Positions 11,331-25,286 of a DNA stretch of 64,000 nt are shown here, piece by piece. The notes under the pieces are model-generated. The model searched no databases. It had not been told where the DNA came from and saw nothing but the letters and a program-made list of their open reading frames with translations. The stretch lies in NCBI RefSeq assembly GCF_051014685.1, contig NW_027478786.1, positions 248,001 to 312,000 on the forward strand. Direction: 5' to 3'. The DNA is from Ptiloglossa arizonensis (Eukaryota > Arthropoda > Insecta > Hymenoptera > Colletidae). The position numbers and the translations under genes were made by a program. How positions within the stretch are numbered: the stretch's first letter is position 1; every line of letters begins with the position of its first letter.

Positions 11331-14300
11331 TGACGAACTCGAGAAACTCCTCTTGCATCTGAAAGTAGAAATTCGTTCGATTACAACGGTTTGTGTATTT
11401 TTGCCCTAGGCCATAGTAGTTATTGGTTTCGAGTATCAGACTTGCGAAAATTTTTATGGTTTCTCAACCATTCCTTAACTCCAAACTTCCATATTTCGCG
11501 AACGGATTGACGAATCCGAAAAATTTCTGTCGCATCTGAAAATAGAAACTCTCCCGATTACAACGCTATGTGTATTTTTCCCCTAGGCCATTGTAGTTAT
11601 TGGTTTCGAGTATCAGACTTGCGAAAAATTTGATGGTTTCTCAACCATTCCTTAACTTCAAACTCCCATATCTCGCGAACGGATTGACGAACTCGAGATA
11701 TTCCTGTTGCATCTGAAAGTAGAAACTCGCCCGATTACAAAGGTATGTGTATTTTTGCCCTAGGCCATTCCAGTTATTGGTTTCGAGTATCAGACCAGCG
11801 AAAATTTTGATGGTTTCTCAACCATTCTTTACCTTCAAACTCCCATATCTCGCGAACGGATTGACGAACTCGAGAAATTTCGGTTGCATCTGAAAGCAGA
11901 AACTCGTCCGATTACAACGGTATGTGTATTTTTGCCCTAGGCCATAGTAGTTATTGGTTTCGAGTATCAGACTTGCGAAAATTTTGATGGTTTCTCAAGC
12001 ATTCCTTAACTTCAAACTCCCATATCTCGCGAACGGATTGACGAACTCGATTATTTCCTGTTGCATCTGAAAGTAGAAAGTCGCCCCATTAGAATGGTGT
12101 GTGTACTTTTCCCCTAGGCCATTCCAGTTATTGGTTTCGAGTATCACACTTGCGAAAATTTTGATGGTTTGTCAACCATTCCTTAACTTCAAACTCCCAT
12201 ATCTCGCGAACGGATTGACGAACTCGAGAAATTCCTGTTGCATCTGAAAGTAGAAACTCGCCCCAATACAATGGTGTGTGTACTTTTCCCCAAGGCCATT
12301 CCAGTTATTGGTTTCGAGTATCAGACTTGCGAAAATTTTGATGGTTTCTCAAGCATTCCTTAACTTCAAACTCCCATATCTCGCGAACGGATTGACGAAC
12401 TCGATTATTTCCTGTTGCATCTGAAAGTAGAAACTCGACCGATTACAATGGTGTGTGTACTTTTCCCCTAGGTCATTCCAGTTATTCGTTTCTAGCATCA
12501 GAATTGCGAAAATTTTGATAGTTTCTCAACCATTCGTTAACTTCAAACTCCCATATCTCGAGAACGGATTGACATACTCGAGGAATTCCTGTGCCATCTG
12601 AAAGTAGAAACTCGCCCAATTACAAAGGTATGTGTATTTTTCCCCTAGGCCACAGTAGTTATTGGTTTCGAGTATCAGACTTGCGAAAATTGTGATTGTT
12701 TCTCAACCATTCCTTAGCTTCAAACTCCCATATCTCGCGAACGGATTGACGAACACGAGAAATTCCGGTTGCATCTGGAAGAAGAAACTCTCCCGATTAC
12801 AATGGTATGTGCATTTTTCCCCTAAGCCTTTGTAGTTATACGTTTCGAGTATCAGACTTGCGTAAATTTTGATGGTTTCTAAACCATTCCTTACCTTCAA
12901 ACACCCATATCTCGCGAACGGAATGACGAACTCGAGAAATTCCTGTTGCATCTGAAAGTAGAAACTCGCCCCATTACAATGGTGTGTGTACTTTTCCCAT
13001 AGGCCATTCCAGTTATTGGTTTCGAGTATCAGACTTGCGAAAATTTTGATGGTTTCTCAACCATTCCTTAACTTCAAACTCCCATATCTCGCGAACGGTT
13101 TGACGAGCTCGAGAAATTCCTGTTGCATCTGAAAGTAGAAACTCGCCCGATTACAAAGGTATGTGTTTTTTTGCCCTAGGCCTTTGTAGTTATTGGTTTC
13201 GAGTATCAGACTTGCGAAAATTTTGATGGTTTCTCAAGCATTCCTTCACTTCAAACTCCCATATCTCGCGAACGGATTGACGAACTCGATTATTTCCTGT
13301 TGCATATGAAAGTAGAAAGTCGTCCGATTACAATGGTGTGTGTACTTTTCCCCCATGTCATTCCAGTTGTTCGTTTCTAGCATCAGAATTGCGAAAATTT
13401 TGATGGTTTCTCAACCATTCCTTAATTTCAAACACCCATATCTCGCGAACGGATTGACGAACTCGAGAAATTCCTGTTGCATCTGAAAGTAGAAACTCGC
13501 CCGATTACAAAGGTATGTGTATTTTTCCCCTAGGCCATCGTAGTTATTGTTTTCGAGTATCGGACTTGCGAAAATTGTGATGGTCTCTCAACCATTCCTT
13601 AACTTCAAACTCCCATATCTCGCAAACGAATTGACGAACTCGAGAAAATTCCTGTTGCATCTGAAAGCAGAAACTCGTCCGATTACAACGGTATGTGTAT
13701 TTTTGCCTTAGGCCATAGTAGTAGTTGGTTTCGCGTATCAGACTTGCGAAAATTTTGATGGTTTCTCAAGCATTCCTTAACTTCTAACTCCCATATCTCG
13801 CGAACGAATTGACGAACTCGATTATTTCCTGTTGCATCTGAAAGTAGAAACTCGACCGATTAGAATGGTGTGTGTACTTTTCCCCTAGGTCATTCCAGTT
13901 ATTCGTTTCTAGCATCAGAATTGCGAAAATTTTGATGGTTTCTCAACCATTCCTTAACTTCAAACTCCCATATCTCGCGAACGGATAGACGAACTCAAGA
14001 AATTCCTGTTGCATCTGAAGGTAGAAACTCGCCCGATTACAATGGTGTGTGTACTTTTCCCCTAGGCCATTCCAGTTATTGGTTTCGAGTATCAGAATTG
14101 CGAAAATTTTGATGGTTTCTCAACCATCTCTTAACTCCAAACTCCGATATTTCGCGAACGGATTGACGAATTCGAAAAATTACTGTTGCGACTGAAAGTA
14201 GAAGCTCTCCCGATTACAACGGTATGTGTATTTTTCCCCTCGGCCATTGTAGGTATTTGTTTCGAGTATCAGACTTGCAAAAATTTTGATGGTTTCTCAA

Positions 14301-14799
14301 CCATTCCTTATATTCATACCCCCATATCTCGCGAACGGATTGGCGAACTCGAGAAATTCCGGTTGCATCAGAAAGTAAAAACTCGCCCGATTACAATGGT
14401 GTGTTTACTTTTCCCCTAGGCCATTGTAGAAATTGGTTTCGAGTATCAGATTTTCGAAAATTTTGATTGTTTGTCAACCATTCCATATATTCAAACTACC
14501 ATATCTCGCGAACGGATTGACGAATCCGAAAAATTTCTGTTACATCTGAAAGTAGAAACTCGCCCGATTACAATGGTGTGTGTACTTTTCCCCTAGGCCA
14601 TTCCAGTTATTGGTTTCGAGTACCAGACTTGCGAAAATTTTGATGGTTTCTCAACCATTCCTTAACTTCAAACACCCATATCTCGCGAACGGATTGACGA
14701 ACTCGAGAAATTCCTATTGCATCTGAAGGCAGAAACTCGCCCGATTACAATGGTGTGTGTACTTTTCCCCTAGGCCATTGCAGTTATTGGTTTCGAGTA
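11331..14799. repeat. Diverged monomers without a clear HOR
   Basis: About 20 monomers with scattered differences. Markers include GAATCCGAAAAATTTC (near 11510 and 14521), TCGATTATTTCC (near 12050, 12405, 13285 and 13823), and GAACACGAGAAATTCCGG (near 12751), shared with the left blocks. I did not find a long repeated order of variants, in contrast to the domains on either side. This may be older, less homogenised array. Confidence 0.7.
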
Positions 14800-16390
14800 T
14801 CAGACTTGCGAAAATATTAATGGACTCTCAACCATTCCTTAAATTCAATCTCCCATATCTCGCGAACCGGCTGAAGAACTCGAGAAATTCCTGTTGCATC
14901 TGAAAGTTGAAACTCGCCCGATTACAACGGTATGTGTATTTTTGGTCTAGACCATAGTAGTTATTGGTTTCGAGTATCAGACTTGCGAAAACTTTGATGG
15001 TTTCTCAACCATTCATTAACTTCAAACTCCCATATCTCGCGAACGGATTGACGAACTCGAGAAATTCTTGTTGCATCTGAAAGCAGAAACTCGCCCGATT
15101 ACAACGGTATGTGTATTTTTGCCCTAGACCATAGTAGTTATTGTTTTCGTGTATCAGATTCCGAAAATTTTGATGGTTTCTCAACCATTCCTTAACTTCA
15201 AACTCCCATATCTCGCGAACGGATTGACGAACTCGAGAAATTCATGTTGCATCGGAAAGTAGATACTTGCCCGATTACAACGGTGTGTGTACTTTTCCCC
15301 AAGGCCACTCCAGTTATTGGTTTCGAGTATCAGAATTGCGAAAATTTTGATCGTTTCTCAAACATTCCTTAACTTCAAACTCCCATATCTCGCGAACGGA
15401 TTGACGAACTCGAGAAATTCCTGTTGCATCAGAAAGTAGAAACTCGCCCGATTACAACGGTGTGTGTACTTTTCCCTTAGGCCATTCCAGTTATTGGTTT
15501 CGAGTATCAGACTTGCGAAAATATTAATGGACTCTCAACCATTCCTTAAATTCAATCTCCCATATCTCGCGAACCGGCTGAAGAACTCGAGAAATTCCTG
15601 TTGCATCTGAAAGTTGAAACTCGCCCGATTACAACGGTATGTGTATTTTTGGTCTAGACCATAGTAGTTATTGGTTTCGAGTATCAGACTTGCGAAAACT
15701 TTGATGGTTTCTCAACCATTCATTAACTTCAAACTCCCATATCTCGCGAACGGATTGACGAACTCGAGAAATTCCTGTTGCATCTGAAAGCAGAAACTCG
15801 CCCGTTAACAATGGAATGTGTATTTTTCCCCTAGGCCATTGTAGGTATTGCTTTCGAGTATCAGACTTGCGAAAATTTTGATGGTTTCTCAACCACTCCA
15901 TAACTTCAAACTCCCATATATGCGAACGGATTGACGAACTCGAGAAATTCTTGTTGCATCTGAAAGCAGAAACTCGCCCGATTACAACGGTATGTGTATT
16001 TTTGCCCTAGACCATAGTAGTTATTGTTTTCGTGTATCAGATTCCGAAAATTTTGATGGTTTCTCAACCATTCCTTAACTTCAAACTCCCATATCTCGCG
16101 AACGGATTGACGAACTCGAGAAATTCATGTTGCATCGGAAAGTAGATACTTGCCCGATTACAACGGTGTGTGTACTTTTCCCCAAGGCCACTCCAGTTAT
16201 TGGTTTCGAGTATCAGAATTGCGAAAATTTTGATCGTTTCTCAAACATTCCTTAACTTCAAACTCCCATATCTCGCGAACGGATTGACGAACTCGAGAAA
16301 TTCCTGTTGCATCAGAAAGTAGAAACTCGCCCGATTACAACGGTGTGTGTACTTTTCCCTTAGGCCATTCCAGTTATTGGTTTCGAGTAT
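14800..16390. repeat. Interleaved 4-mer and 5-mer duplications
   Basis: Two duplications overlap. The run 14,806-15,050 (AATATTAATGGACTC, CGAACCGGCTGAAGAAC, TTTTTGGTCTAGACC) recurs at 15,513-15,760, offset 707 bp. The run about 15,060-15,510 (AAATTCTTGTTGCATC, TTGTTTTCGTG, CAGATTCCG, CATGTTGCATCGG) recurs at about 15,942-16,390, offset 882 bp. Between the two copies sits a unit with CATATATGCG and GGTATTGCTTTCG. Such a pattern is expected from successive unequal exchanges with different offsets. Confidence 0.82.
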
Positions 16391-18929
16391 CAGACTTGCA
16401 AAAATTTTGATGGTTTCTCAACCATTCCTTAACTTCAAACTCCCATATCTCGCGAACGGATTGGCGAACTCGAGAAACTCCTGTTGCATCTGAAAGCAGA
16501 AACTCGCCCGATTACAACGTTCTGTGTATTTTTCCCCTAGGCCATTGTAGTTATTGGTTTCGAGTATCAGACTTGTGAAAATTTTGATGGTTCCTCAACC
16601 ATTCCTCAATTTCAAACTCGCATATCTCGCGAACGGATTGACGAACTCGAGAAATTACTGTTGCATCTGAAAGCAGAAACTCGCCCAATTACAACGGTAT
16701 GCGTATTTTGGCCCTAGACCATGGTAGTTATTGGTTTCGAGTATCAGACATGCGAAAATTGTTATGGTTTCTCAAACATTCCTTAACTTCAAGCTCCCAT
16801 ATCTCGCGAACGGATTGACGAACTCGAGAAATTCCTGTTGTATCTGAAAGTAGAAACTCGCCCGCTTACAATGGTGTGTGTTCTTTTCCCCTAGGACATT
16901 GTAGTTATTCGTTTCGAGTATCAGACTTGCGAAAATTTTGATCGTTTCTCAAGCATTCCTTAATTTCAAACTCGCATATCTCGCGAACGGATTGACGAAC
17001 TCGAGAAATTCCTGTTGCATCTGAAAGCAGAAACTCTCTCGATTACAAAGGCATGTGTATTTTTGCCCTTGACCATAGTAGTTATTGGTTTCGAGTATCA
17101 GATTCCGAAAATTTTGATGGTTTCTCAACCATTCCTTAAATTCAAACACCCATACCTCGCGAACGGATTGTCGAACTCGAGAAATTCCTGTTGCATCTGA
17201 AAGTAGAAACCTGACCGATTACAATGGTGCGTGTACTTTTGCCCAAGGCCATTCCAGTTATTGGTTTCGAGTATCAGACTTGCGAAAATCTTGATCGTTT
17301 CTCAACCATTCCTTAATTTCAAACTCGCATATCTCGCGAACGGATTGACGAACTCGAGAAATTCCTGTTGTATCTGAAAGTAGAAACTCGCCCGCTTACA
17401 ATAGTGTGTGTTCTTTTCCCCTAGGACATTGTAGTTATTCGTTTCGAGTATCAGACTAGCGAAAATTTTGATCGTTTCCCAAGCATTCCTTAATTTCAAA
17501 CTCGCATATCTCGCGAACGAATTGACGAACTCGAGAAATTCCAGTTGCATCTGAAAGCAGAAACTCGCCCGATTACAACGGTATGTGAATTTTTCCACTA
17601 GCACATTGTAGTTATTGGTTTCGAGTATCAGACTTGCGAAAATTTTGATGGTTTCTCAACGATTCCTCAATTTCAAACTCGCATATCTCGCGAACGGATT
17701 GACGAACTCGAGAAATTACTGTTGCTTCTGAAAGCAGAAACTCGCCCGATTACAACGGTATGTGTATTTTTGCCCTACACCATAGTAGTTATTGGTTTCG
17801 AGTATCAGATTCCGAAAATTATGATGGTTCCTCAACCATTCCTCAACTTCAAACACCCATACCTCGCGAATGGATTGTCGAACTCGAGAAATTCCTGTTG
17901 CATCTGAAAGTAGAAACCTGACCGATTACAATGGTGCGTGTACTTTTCCCCAAGGCCATTCCAGTTATTGGTTTCGAGTATCAGACTTGCGAAAATCTTG
18001 ATCGTTTCTCAACCATTCCTTAATTTCAAACTCGCATATCTCGCGAACGGATTGACGAACTCGAGAAATTCCTGTTGTACCTGAAAGTAGAAACTCGCCC
18101 GCTTACAATGGAATGTGTATTTTTCCCCTAGGCCATTGTAGGTATTGCTTTCGAGTATCAGACTTGCGAAAATTTTGATGGTTTCTCAACCATTCCATAA
18201 CTTCAAACTCCCATATATGCGAACGGATTGACGAACTCGAGAAATTCCTGTTGCATCTGAAAGCAGAAACTCGCCCGATTACAACGGTATGTGAATTTTT
18301 CCACTAGCCCATTGTAGTTATTGGTTTCGAGTATCAGACTTGCAAAAATTTTGATGGTTTCTCAACCATTCCTTAAATTCAATCTCCCATATCTCGCGAA
18401 CCGGCTGAAGAACTCGAGAAATTCCTGTTGCATCTGAAAGTTGAAACTCGCCCGATTACAACGGTATGTGTATTTTTGGTCTAGACCATAGCAGTTATTG
18501 GTTTCGAGTATCAGACTTGCGAAAACTTTGATGGTTTCTCAACCATTCCTTAACTTCAAACTCCCATATCTCGCGAACGGATTGACGAACTCGAGAAATT
18601 CCTGTTGCATCTGAAAGCAGAACCTCGCCCGTTTACAATAGAATGTGTATTTTTCCCCTAGGCCATTGTAGGTATTGCTTTCGAGTATCAGACTTGCGAA
18701 AATTTTGATGGTTTCTCAACCATTCCATAACTTCAAACTCCCATATATGCGAACGGATTGACGAACTCGAGAAATTCCTATTGCATCTGAAAGTGGAAAC
18801 TCGCCCGATTACAATGGTGTGTGTACTTTTCCCCTAGGCCATTCCAGTTATTGGTTTCGAGTACCAGACTTGCGAAAATTTTGATGGTTTCTCAACCATT
18901 CCTTAACTTCAAACTCTCATATCGCGCGA
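16391..18929. repeat. Monomers with a 4-mer (707-bp) repeat
   Basis: CCTGACCGATTACAATGG occurs near 17210 and 17917, 707 bp apart, followed in both by GTGCGTGTAC, AAAATCTTGATCG and TTAATTTCAAACTCGC. The CGAACCGGCTGAAG monomer of 14.86 and 15.57 kb reappears near 18397, again next to TTTTTGGTCTAGACC, so part of the previous block was copied here as well. CATATATGCG units also recur (near 18213 and 18747). Confidence 0.76.
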
Positions 18930-19310
18930 ACGGATTGACGAACTCGAAAAATTCCTGTTGCATCTGAAAGCAGATACCTTGCCCGATTACAACGGTCTGT
19001 GTATCTTTCCCCTAGGCCATTGTAGTTATTGGTTTCGAGTATCATACTAGCGAAAATTTTGATGGCTTCTCAATCATTCCTTAACTTCTAAGTCCCATAT
19101 CTCGCGAACGGATAGACGAACTCGAGAAATTCCTGTTGCATCTGAAAGTAGAAACTCGCCCGATTACAATGGTGTGTGCACTTTTCCCTTGGGCCATTCC
19201 AGTTATTGGTTTCGAGTATCAGACTTGCAATACTTTGATGGTTTCTCAACCATTCCTTAACTTCAAACTCCCATATCTCGCGAACGGATTGACGAACTCG
19301 AGAAATTCCT
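18930..19310. repeat. Two-monomer block with a distant copy at 41 kb
   Basis: About two monomers share rare markers with 41,025-41,405, offset 22,095 bp. Shared markers are the 1-bp insertion in GATACCTTGCCCG, TGTGTATCTTTCC, GATGGCTTCTCAATC, the type-specific CTTCTA(A/T)GTCCC, GGATAGACG, TGCACTTTTCCCTTGGGCC, and the 1-bp-short GCAATACTTTG/ACAATACTTTG. Two shared indels and several shared substitutions make independent origin unlikely. Confidence 0.85.
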
Positions 19311-22300
19311 GTTGCATCTGAAAGTAGAAACTTGCCCGATTACAATGGTGTGTGTACTTTTCCCTTAGGCCATTCCAGCTATTGGTTTCGAGTATCAGAC
19401 TTGCGAAAACTTTGATGGTTTCTCAACCATTCCTTAACTTCAAACTCGCATATCTCGCGAACGGATTGACGTACTCGAGAAATTCCTGTTGCATCTGAAA
19501 GTAGAAACTCGCCCGATTACAATGGTGTGTGTACTTTTCCCCTAGGCCATTCCAGTTATTGGTTTCGAGTATCAGACTTGCGAAAATTTTGATGGTTTCT
19601 CAACCATTCCTTAACTTCAAACTCCCATATCTCGCGAACGGATTGACGAACTCGAGAAATTCCTGTTGCATCTGAAAGTAGAAACTCCACCGATTAGAAT
19701 GGTGTGTACTTTTCCCCTAGGCCATTCCAGTTATTGGTTTCGAGTATCAGACTTGCGAAAATTTTGATGGTTTCTCAAACATTCCATAAATTCAAACTCC
19801 CATATCTCGCGAACGGATTGACGAACTCGAGAAATTCCTGTTGCAACTGAAAGTAGAAACTCGCCCGATTAGAACGGTATGTGTATTTCTCCCCTAGGCC
19901 ATTCCAGTTATCGGTTTCGAGTATCAGAGCAGCGAAAGTTTTGGTGGTTTCACATCAGTTCCATGACTTCAAACTCCCATATCTCGCGAACGGAACGACG
20001 AACTCGAGAAATTCCTGTTGCATCTGAAAGTAGAAACTCCCCCGATTAGAATGGTGTGTGTACTTTTCCCCTAGGCAATTCCAGTTATTGGTTTCGAGTA
20101 TCGGACTTGCGATAATTTTGATGGTTTCTCAACCATTCCTTAACTTCAAACTCCCATATCTCGCGAACGGATTGACGAACTCGAGAAATTCCTGTTGCAT
20201 CTGAAAGTAGAAACTCGCCCGGTTACAACGGTATGTGTATTTTTCCCCAAGGCCATTGTGGTTATTAATTTCGAGTATCAGACTAGCGAAAATTTTGATG
20301 GTTTCTCAATCATTCCTTAACTTCTAACTCCCATATCTCGCGAACGGATTGACGAACTCGAGAAATTCCTGTTGCATCTGAAAGTAGAAACTCCACCGAT
20401 TAGAATGGTGTGTACTTTTCCCCTAGGTCATTCCAGTTATTGGTTTCGAGTATCAGACTTGCGAAAATCTTGATGGTTTCTCAAACATTCCATATCTTCA
20501 AACTCCCATATCTCGCGAACGGATTGACGAACTCGAAAAATTCCTGTTGCATCTGAAAGCAGATACTCGCCCGATTACAACGGTCTGTGTATTTTTCCCC
20601 TAGGCCATTGTAGTTACTAATTTCGAGTATCAGACTAGCGAAAATTTTGATGGTTTCTCAATCATTCCTTAATTTCTAACTCCCATATCTCGCGAATGGA
20701 TAGACGAACTCGAGAGATTCCTGTTGCATCTGAAAGTAGAAACTCGCCCGATTACAATGGTGTGTGTACTTTTCCCCTAGGCCATTCCAGTTATTGGTTT
20801 CGAGTATCAGATTTGCGAAAATTTTGATGGATTCTCAACCATTCCTTAACTTCTAACTCCCATATCTCGCGAACGGATAGACGAACTCGAGAAATTCCTG
20901 TTGCATCTGAAAGTAGAAACTCGCCCGATTACAATGGTGTGTGTACTTTTCCCCTAGGCCATTCCAGTTATTGGTTTCGAGTATCAGATTTGCGAAAATT
21001 TTGATGGATTCTCAACCATTCCTTAACTTCAAACTCGCATATCTCAGGAACGGATTGACGAACTCGCGAAATTCCTGTTGTTTCTGAAAGTAGAAGCTCG
21101 CCCGATTACAAGGGTATGTGTATTTTCCCCCTAGGCCACTGTAGCTATTGGTTTCGAGTATCAGTCTTGCGAAAATTTTGATGGCTTCTCAACCATTCCT
21201 TAACTTCAAACTCCCATATCTCGCGAATGGATTGACGTACTCGAGAAATTCCTGTTGCATCTGAAAGTAGAAACTCGCCCGATTACAATGGTGTATGTGC
21301 TTTACCCCTAGGCCATTCCAGTTATAGTTTTCGAGTACCAGACTTGCGAAAATTTTGATGGTTTCTCAACCATTCCTTAACTTCAAAGTCCCATATCTCG
21401 CGAACGGATTGACGAACTCGAAAAATTCCTGTTGCATCTGAAAGCAGATACTCGCCCGATTACAACTGTCTGTGTATTTTTCCCCTAGGCCATTGTAGTT
21501 ATTGGTTTCGAGTATCAGACTAGCGAAAATTTTGGTGGTTTCTCTATCATTCCTTAACTTCTAACTCCCATATCTCGCGAACGGATAGACGAACTCGAGA
21601 AATTCCTGTTGCATCTGAAAGTAGAAACTCGCCCGATTACAATGGTGTGTGTACTTTTCCCCTAGGCCATTCCAGTTATTGGTTTCGAGTATCATATTTG
21701 CGAAAATTTTGATGGATTCTCAACCATTCCTTAACTTCAAACTCGCATATCTCAGGAACGGATTGACGAACTCGCGAAATTCCTGTTGTTTCTGAAAGTA
21801 GAAACTCGCCCGATTGCAAGGGTATGTGTATTTTCCCCCTAGGCCATTGTAGTTATTGGTTTCGAGTATCAGTCTTGCGAAAATTTTGATGGTTTCTCAA
21901 CCATTCCTTAACTTCAAACTCGCATATCTCGCGAACGGATTGACGTACTCGAGAAATTCCTGTTGCATCTGAAAGTAGAAACTCGCCCGATTACAATGGT
22001 GTGTGTACTTTTCCCCTAGGCCATTCCAGTTATTGGTTTCGAGTATCAGACTTGCGAAAATTTTGATGGTTTCTCAACCATTCCTTAACTTCAAACTCCC
22101 ATATCTCGCGAACGGATTGACGAACTCGAGAAATTCCTGTTGCATGTGAAAGTAGAAACTCCACCGATTAGAATGGTGTGTACTTTTCCCCTAGGCCATT
22201 CCAGTTATTGGTTTCGAGTATTAGACTTGCGAAAATTTTGATGGTTTCTCAAACATTCCATAACTTCAAACTCCCATATCTCGCGAACGGATTGACGAAC

Positions 22301-24580
22301 TCGAGAAATTCCTGTTGCAACTGAAAGTAGAAACTCGCCCGATTAGAACGGTATGTGTATGTCTCCCCTAGGCCATTCCAGTTATCGGTTTCGAGTATCA
22401 GAGCAGCGAAAGTTTTGGTGGTTTCACATCAGTTCCATGACTTCAAACTCCCATATCTCGCGAACGGAACGACGAACTCGAGAAATTCCTGTTGGATCTG
22501 AAAGCAGAATGTCCCCCGATTAGAATGGTGTGTGTACTTTTCCCCTAGGCCATTCCAGTTATTGGTTTCGAGTATCGGACTTGCGATAATTTTGATGGTT
22601 TCTCAACCATTCCTTAACTTCAAACTCCCATATCTCGCGAACGGATCGACGAACTCGAGAAATTCCTGTTGCATCTGAAAGTAGAAACTCGCCCGGTTAC
22701 AACGGTATGTGTATTTTTCCCCAAGGCCATTGTGGTTATTAATTTCGAGTATCAGACTAGCGAAAATTTTGATGGTTTCTCAATCATTTCTTAACTTCTA
22801 ACTCCCATATCTCGCGAACGGATTGACGAACTCGAGAAATTCCTGTTGCATCTGAAAGTAGAAACTCCACCGATTAGAATGGTGTGTACTTTTCCCCTAG
22901 GCCATTCCAGTTATTGGTTTCGAGTATCAGATTTGCGAAAATTTTGATGGATTCTCAACCATTCCTTAATTTCAGACTCGCATATCTCAGGAACGGATTG
23001 ACGAACTCGCGAAATTCTTGTTGTTTCTGAAAGTAGAAGCTCGCCCGATTACAAGGGTATGTGTATTTTCCCCCTAGGCCACTGTAGCTATTGGTTTCGA
23101 GTATCAGTCTTGCGAAAATTTTGATGGCTTCTCAACCATTCCTTAACTTCAAACTCCCATATCTCGCGAATGGATTGATGTACTCGAGAAATTCCTGTTG
23201 CATCTGAAAGTAGAAACTCGCCCGATTTCAACGGTGTATGTGCTTTACCCCTAGGCCATTCCAGTTATAGGTTTCGAGTACCAGACTTGCGAAAATTTTG
23301 ATGGTTTCTCAACCATTTCTTAACTTCAAAGTCCCATATCTCGCGAACGGATTGACGAACTCGAAAAATTCCTGTTGCATCTGAAAGCAGATACTCGCCC
23401 GATTACAACGGTCTGTGTATTTTTCCCCTAGGCCATTGTAGTTATTGGTTTCGAGTATCAGACTAGCGAAAATTTTGATGGTTTCTCTATCATTCCTTAA
23501 CTTCTAACTCCCATATCTCGCGAACGGATAGACGAACTCGAGAAATTCCTGTTGCATCTGAAAGTAGAAACTCGCCCGATTGCAACGGTATGTGCTCTTT
23601 TCCCCTAGGCCATTCCAGTTATACGTTTCTAGCATCAGAATTGCGAAAATTTTGATGGTTTCTCAACCGTCTCTACACTCCAAACTCCCATATCTCGCGA
23701 ACGGATTGACGAACTCGAGAAATTCCTGTTGCATCTGAAAGTAGAAACTCGCCCGATTACAATGGTGTGTGTACTTTTCCCCTAGGCCATTCCAGTTATT
23801 GGTTTCGAGTATCAGACTTGCGAAAATTTTGATGGTTTCTCAACCATTCCTTAACTTCAAACTCCCATATCTCGCGAACGGATTGACGAACTCGAGAAAT
23901 TCCTGTTGCATCTGAAAGTAGAAACTCCACCGATTAGAATGGTGTGTACTTTTCCCCTAGGCCATTCCAGTTATTGGTTTCGAGTATCAGACTTGCGAAA
24001 ATTTTGATGGTTTCTCAAACATTCCATAAATTCAAACTCCCATATCTCGCGAACGGATTGACGAACTCGAGAAATTCCTGTTGCAACTGAAAGTAGAAAC
24101 TCGCCCGATTAGAACGGTATGTGTATTTCTCCCCTAGGCCATTCCAGTTATCGGTTTCGAGTATCAGAGCAGCGAAAGTTTTGGTGGTTTCACATCAGTT
24201 CCATGACTTCAAACTCCCATATCTCGCGAACGGAACGACGAACTCGAGAAATTCCTGTTGCATCTGAAAGTAGAAACTCCCCCGATTAGAATGGTGTGTG
24301 TACTTTTCCCCTAGGCCATTCCAGTTATTGGTTTCGAGTATCGGACTTGCGATAATTTTGATGGTTTCTCAACCATTCCTTAACTTCAAACTCCCATATC
24401 TCGCGAACGGATTGACGAACTCGAGATATTCCTGTTGCATCTGAAAGTAGAAACTCGCCCGGTTACAACGGTATGTGTATTTTTCCCCAAGGCAATTGTG
24501 GTTATTAATTTCGAGTATCAGACTAGCGAAAATTTTGATGGTTTCTCAATCATTCCTTAACTTCTAACTCCCATATCTCG

Positions 24581-24757
24581 CGAACGGATTGACGAACTCG
24601 AGAAATTCCTGTTGCATCTGAAAGTAGAAACTCGCCCGGTTACAACGGTATGTGTATTTTTCCCCAAGGCCATTGTGGTTATTAATTTCGAGTATCAGAC
24701 TAGCGAAAATTTTGATGGTTTCTCAATCATTCCTTAACTTCTAACTCCCATATCTCG
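24581..24757 (+). repeat. Example monomer, type D (TTATTAATTTCGAG variant)
   Basis: Type D carries CCCCAAGGCCATTGTGGTTA followed by TTAATTTCGAG and CAGACTAGCG. CCTAGG becomes CCAAGG, so the AvrII site is lost. It also has CGGTTACAACGG in place of CGATTACAAYGG. I saw it only inside roughly 20-32 kb, where it marks the 12-mer HOR. Two tandem D units occur in the copies near 24.4-24.8 and 26.5-26.9 kb but only one near 28.7 kb, which accounts for a one-monomer length difference. Confidence 0.85.
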
Positions 24758-25109
24758 CGAACGGATTGACGAACTCGAGAAATTCCTGTTGCATCTGAAA
24801 GTAGAAACTCCACCGATTAGAATGGTGTGTACTTTTCCCCTAGGTCATTCCAGTTATTGGTTTCGAGTATCAGACTTGCGAAAATTTTGATGGATTCTCA
24901 ACCATTCCTTAACTTCTAACTCCCATATCTCGCGAACGGATAGACGAACTCGAGAAATTCCTGTTGCATCTGAAAGTAGAAACTCGCCCGATTACAATGG
25001 TGTGTGTACTTTTCCCCTAGGCCATTCCAGTTATTGGTTTCGAGTATCAGATTTGCGAAAATTTTGATGGATTCTCAACCATTCCTTAACTTCAAACTCG
25101 CATATCTCA

Positions 25110-25286
25110 GGAACGGATTGACGAACTCGCGAAATTCCTGTTGTTTCTGAAAGTAGGAGCTCGCCCGATTACAAGGGTATGTGTATTTTCCCCCTAGGCC
25201 ACTGTAGCTATTGGTTTCGAGTATCAGTCTTGCGAAAATTTTGATGGCTTCTCAACCATTCCTTAACTTCAAACTCCCATATCTCG
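25110..25286 (+). repeat. Example monomer, type E (NruI site moved to the XhoI position)
   Basis: This type reads CTCAGGAACGGATTGACGAA then CTCGCGAAATTCCTG and TTGTTTCTG. The junction NruI palindrome is destroyed (CTCAGG), while the XhoI palindrome is converted from CTCGAG to CTCGCG, creating a new TCGCGA about 20 bp downstream. Copies begin near 21043, 21751, 22986, 25106, 27226, 29523, 30406, 32524 and 33232 (position of CTCAGG). All nine lie in the 12-mer HOR domain, so a restriction map would distinguish this domain from the rest of the array. Confidence 0.88.

Noticed and set aside
9985..13370. CCCCCATGTC units as a separate inserted element
   Set aside because: They keep monomer length and phase on both sides; only the AvrII box is mutated.
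14186..14419. Plus-strand frames of 61-77 codons (also near 1517, 5761, 7354, 19136, 41231, 46358 and 52202)
   Set aside because: They fall at the same monomer phases and end at ordinary monomer stops. I saw no sign of a gene structure.
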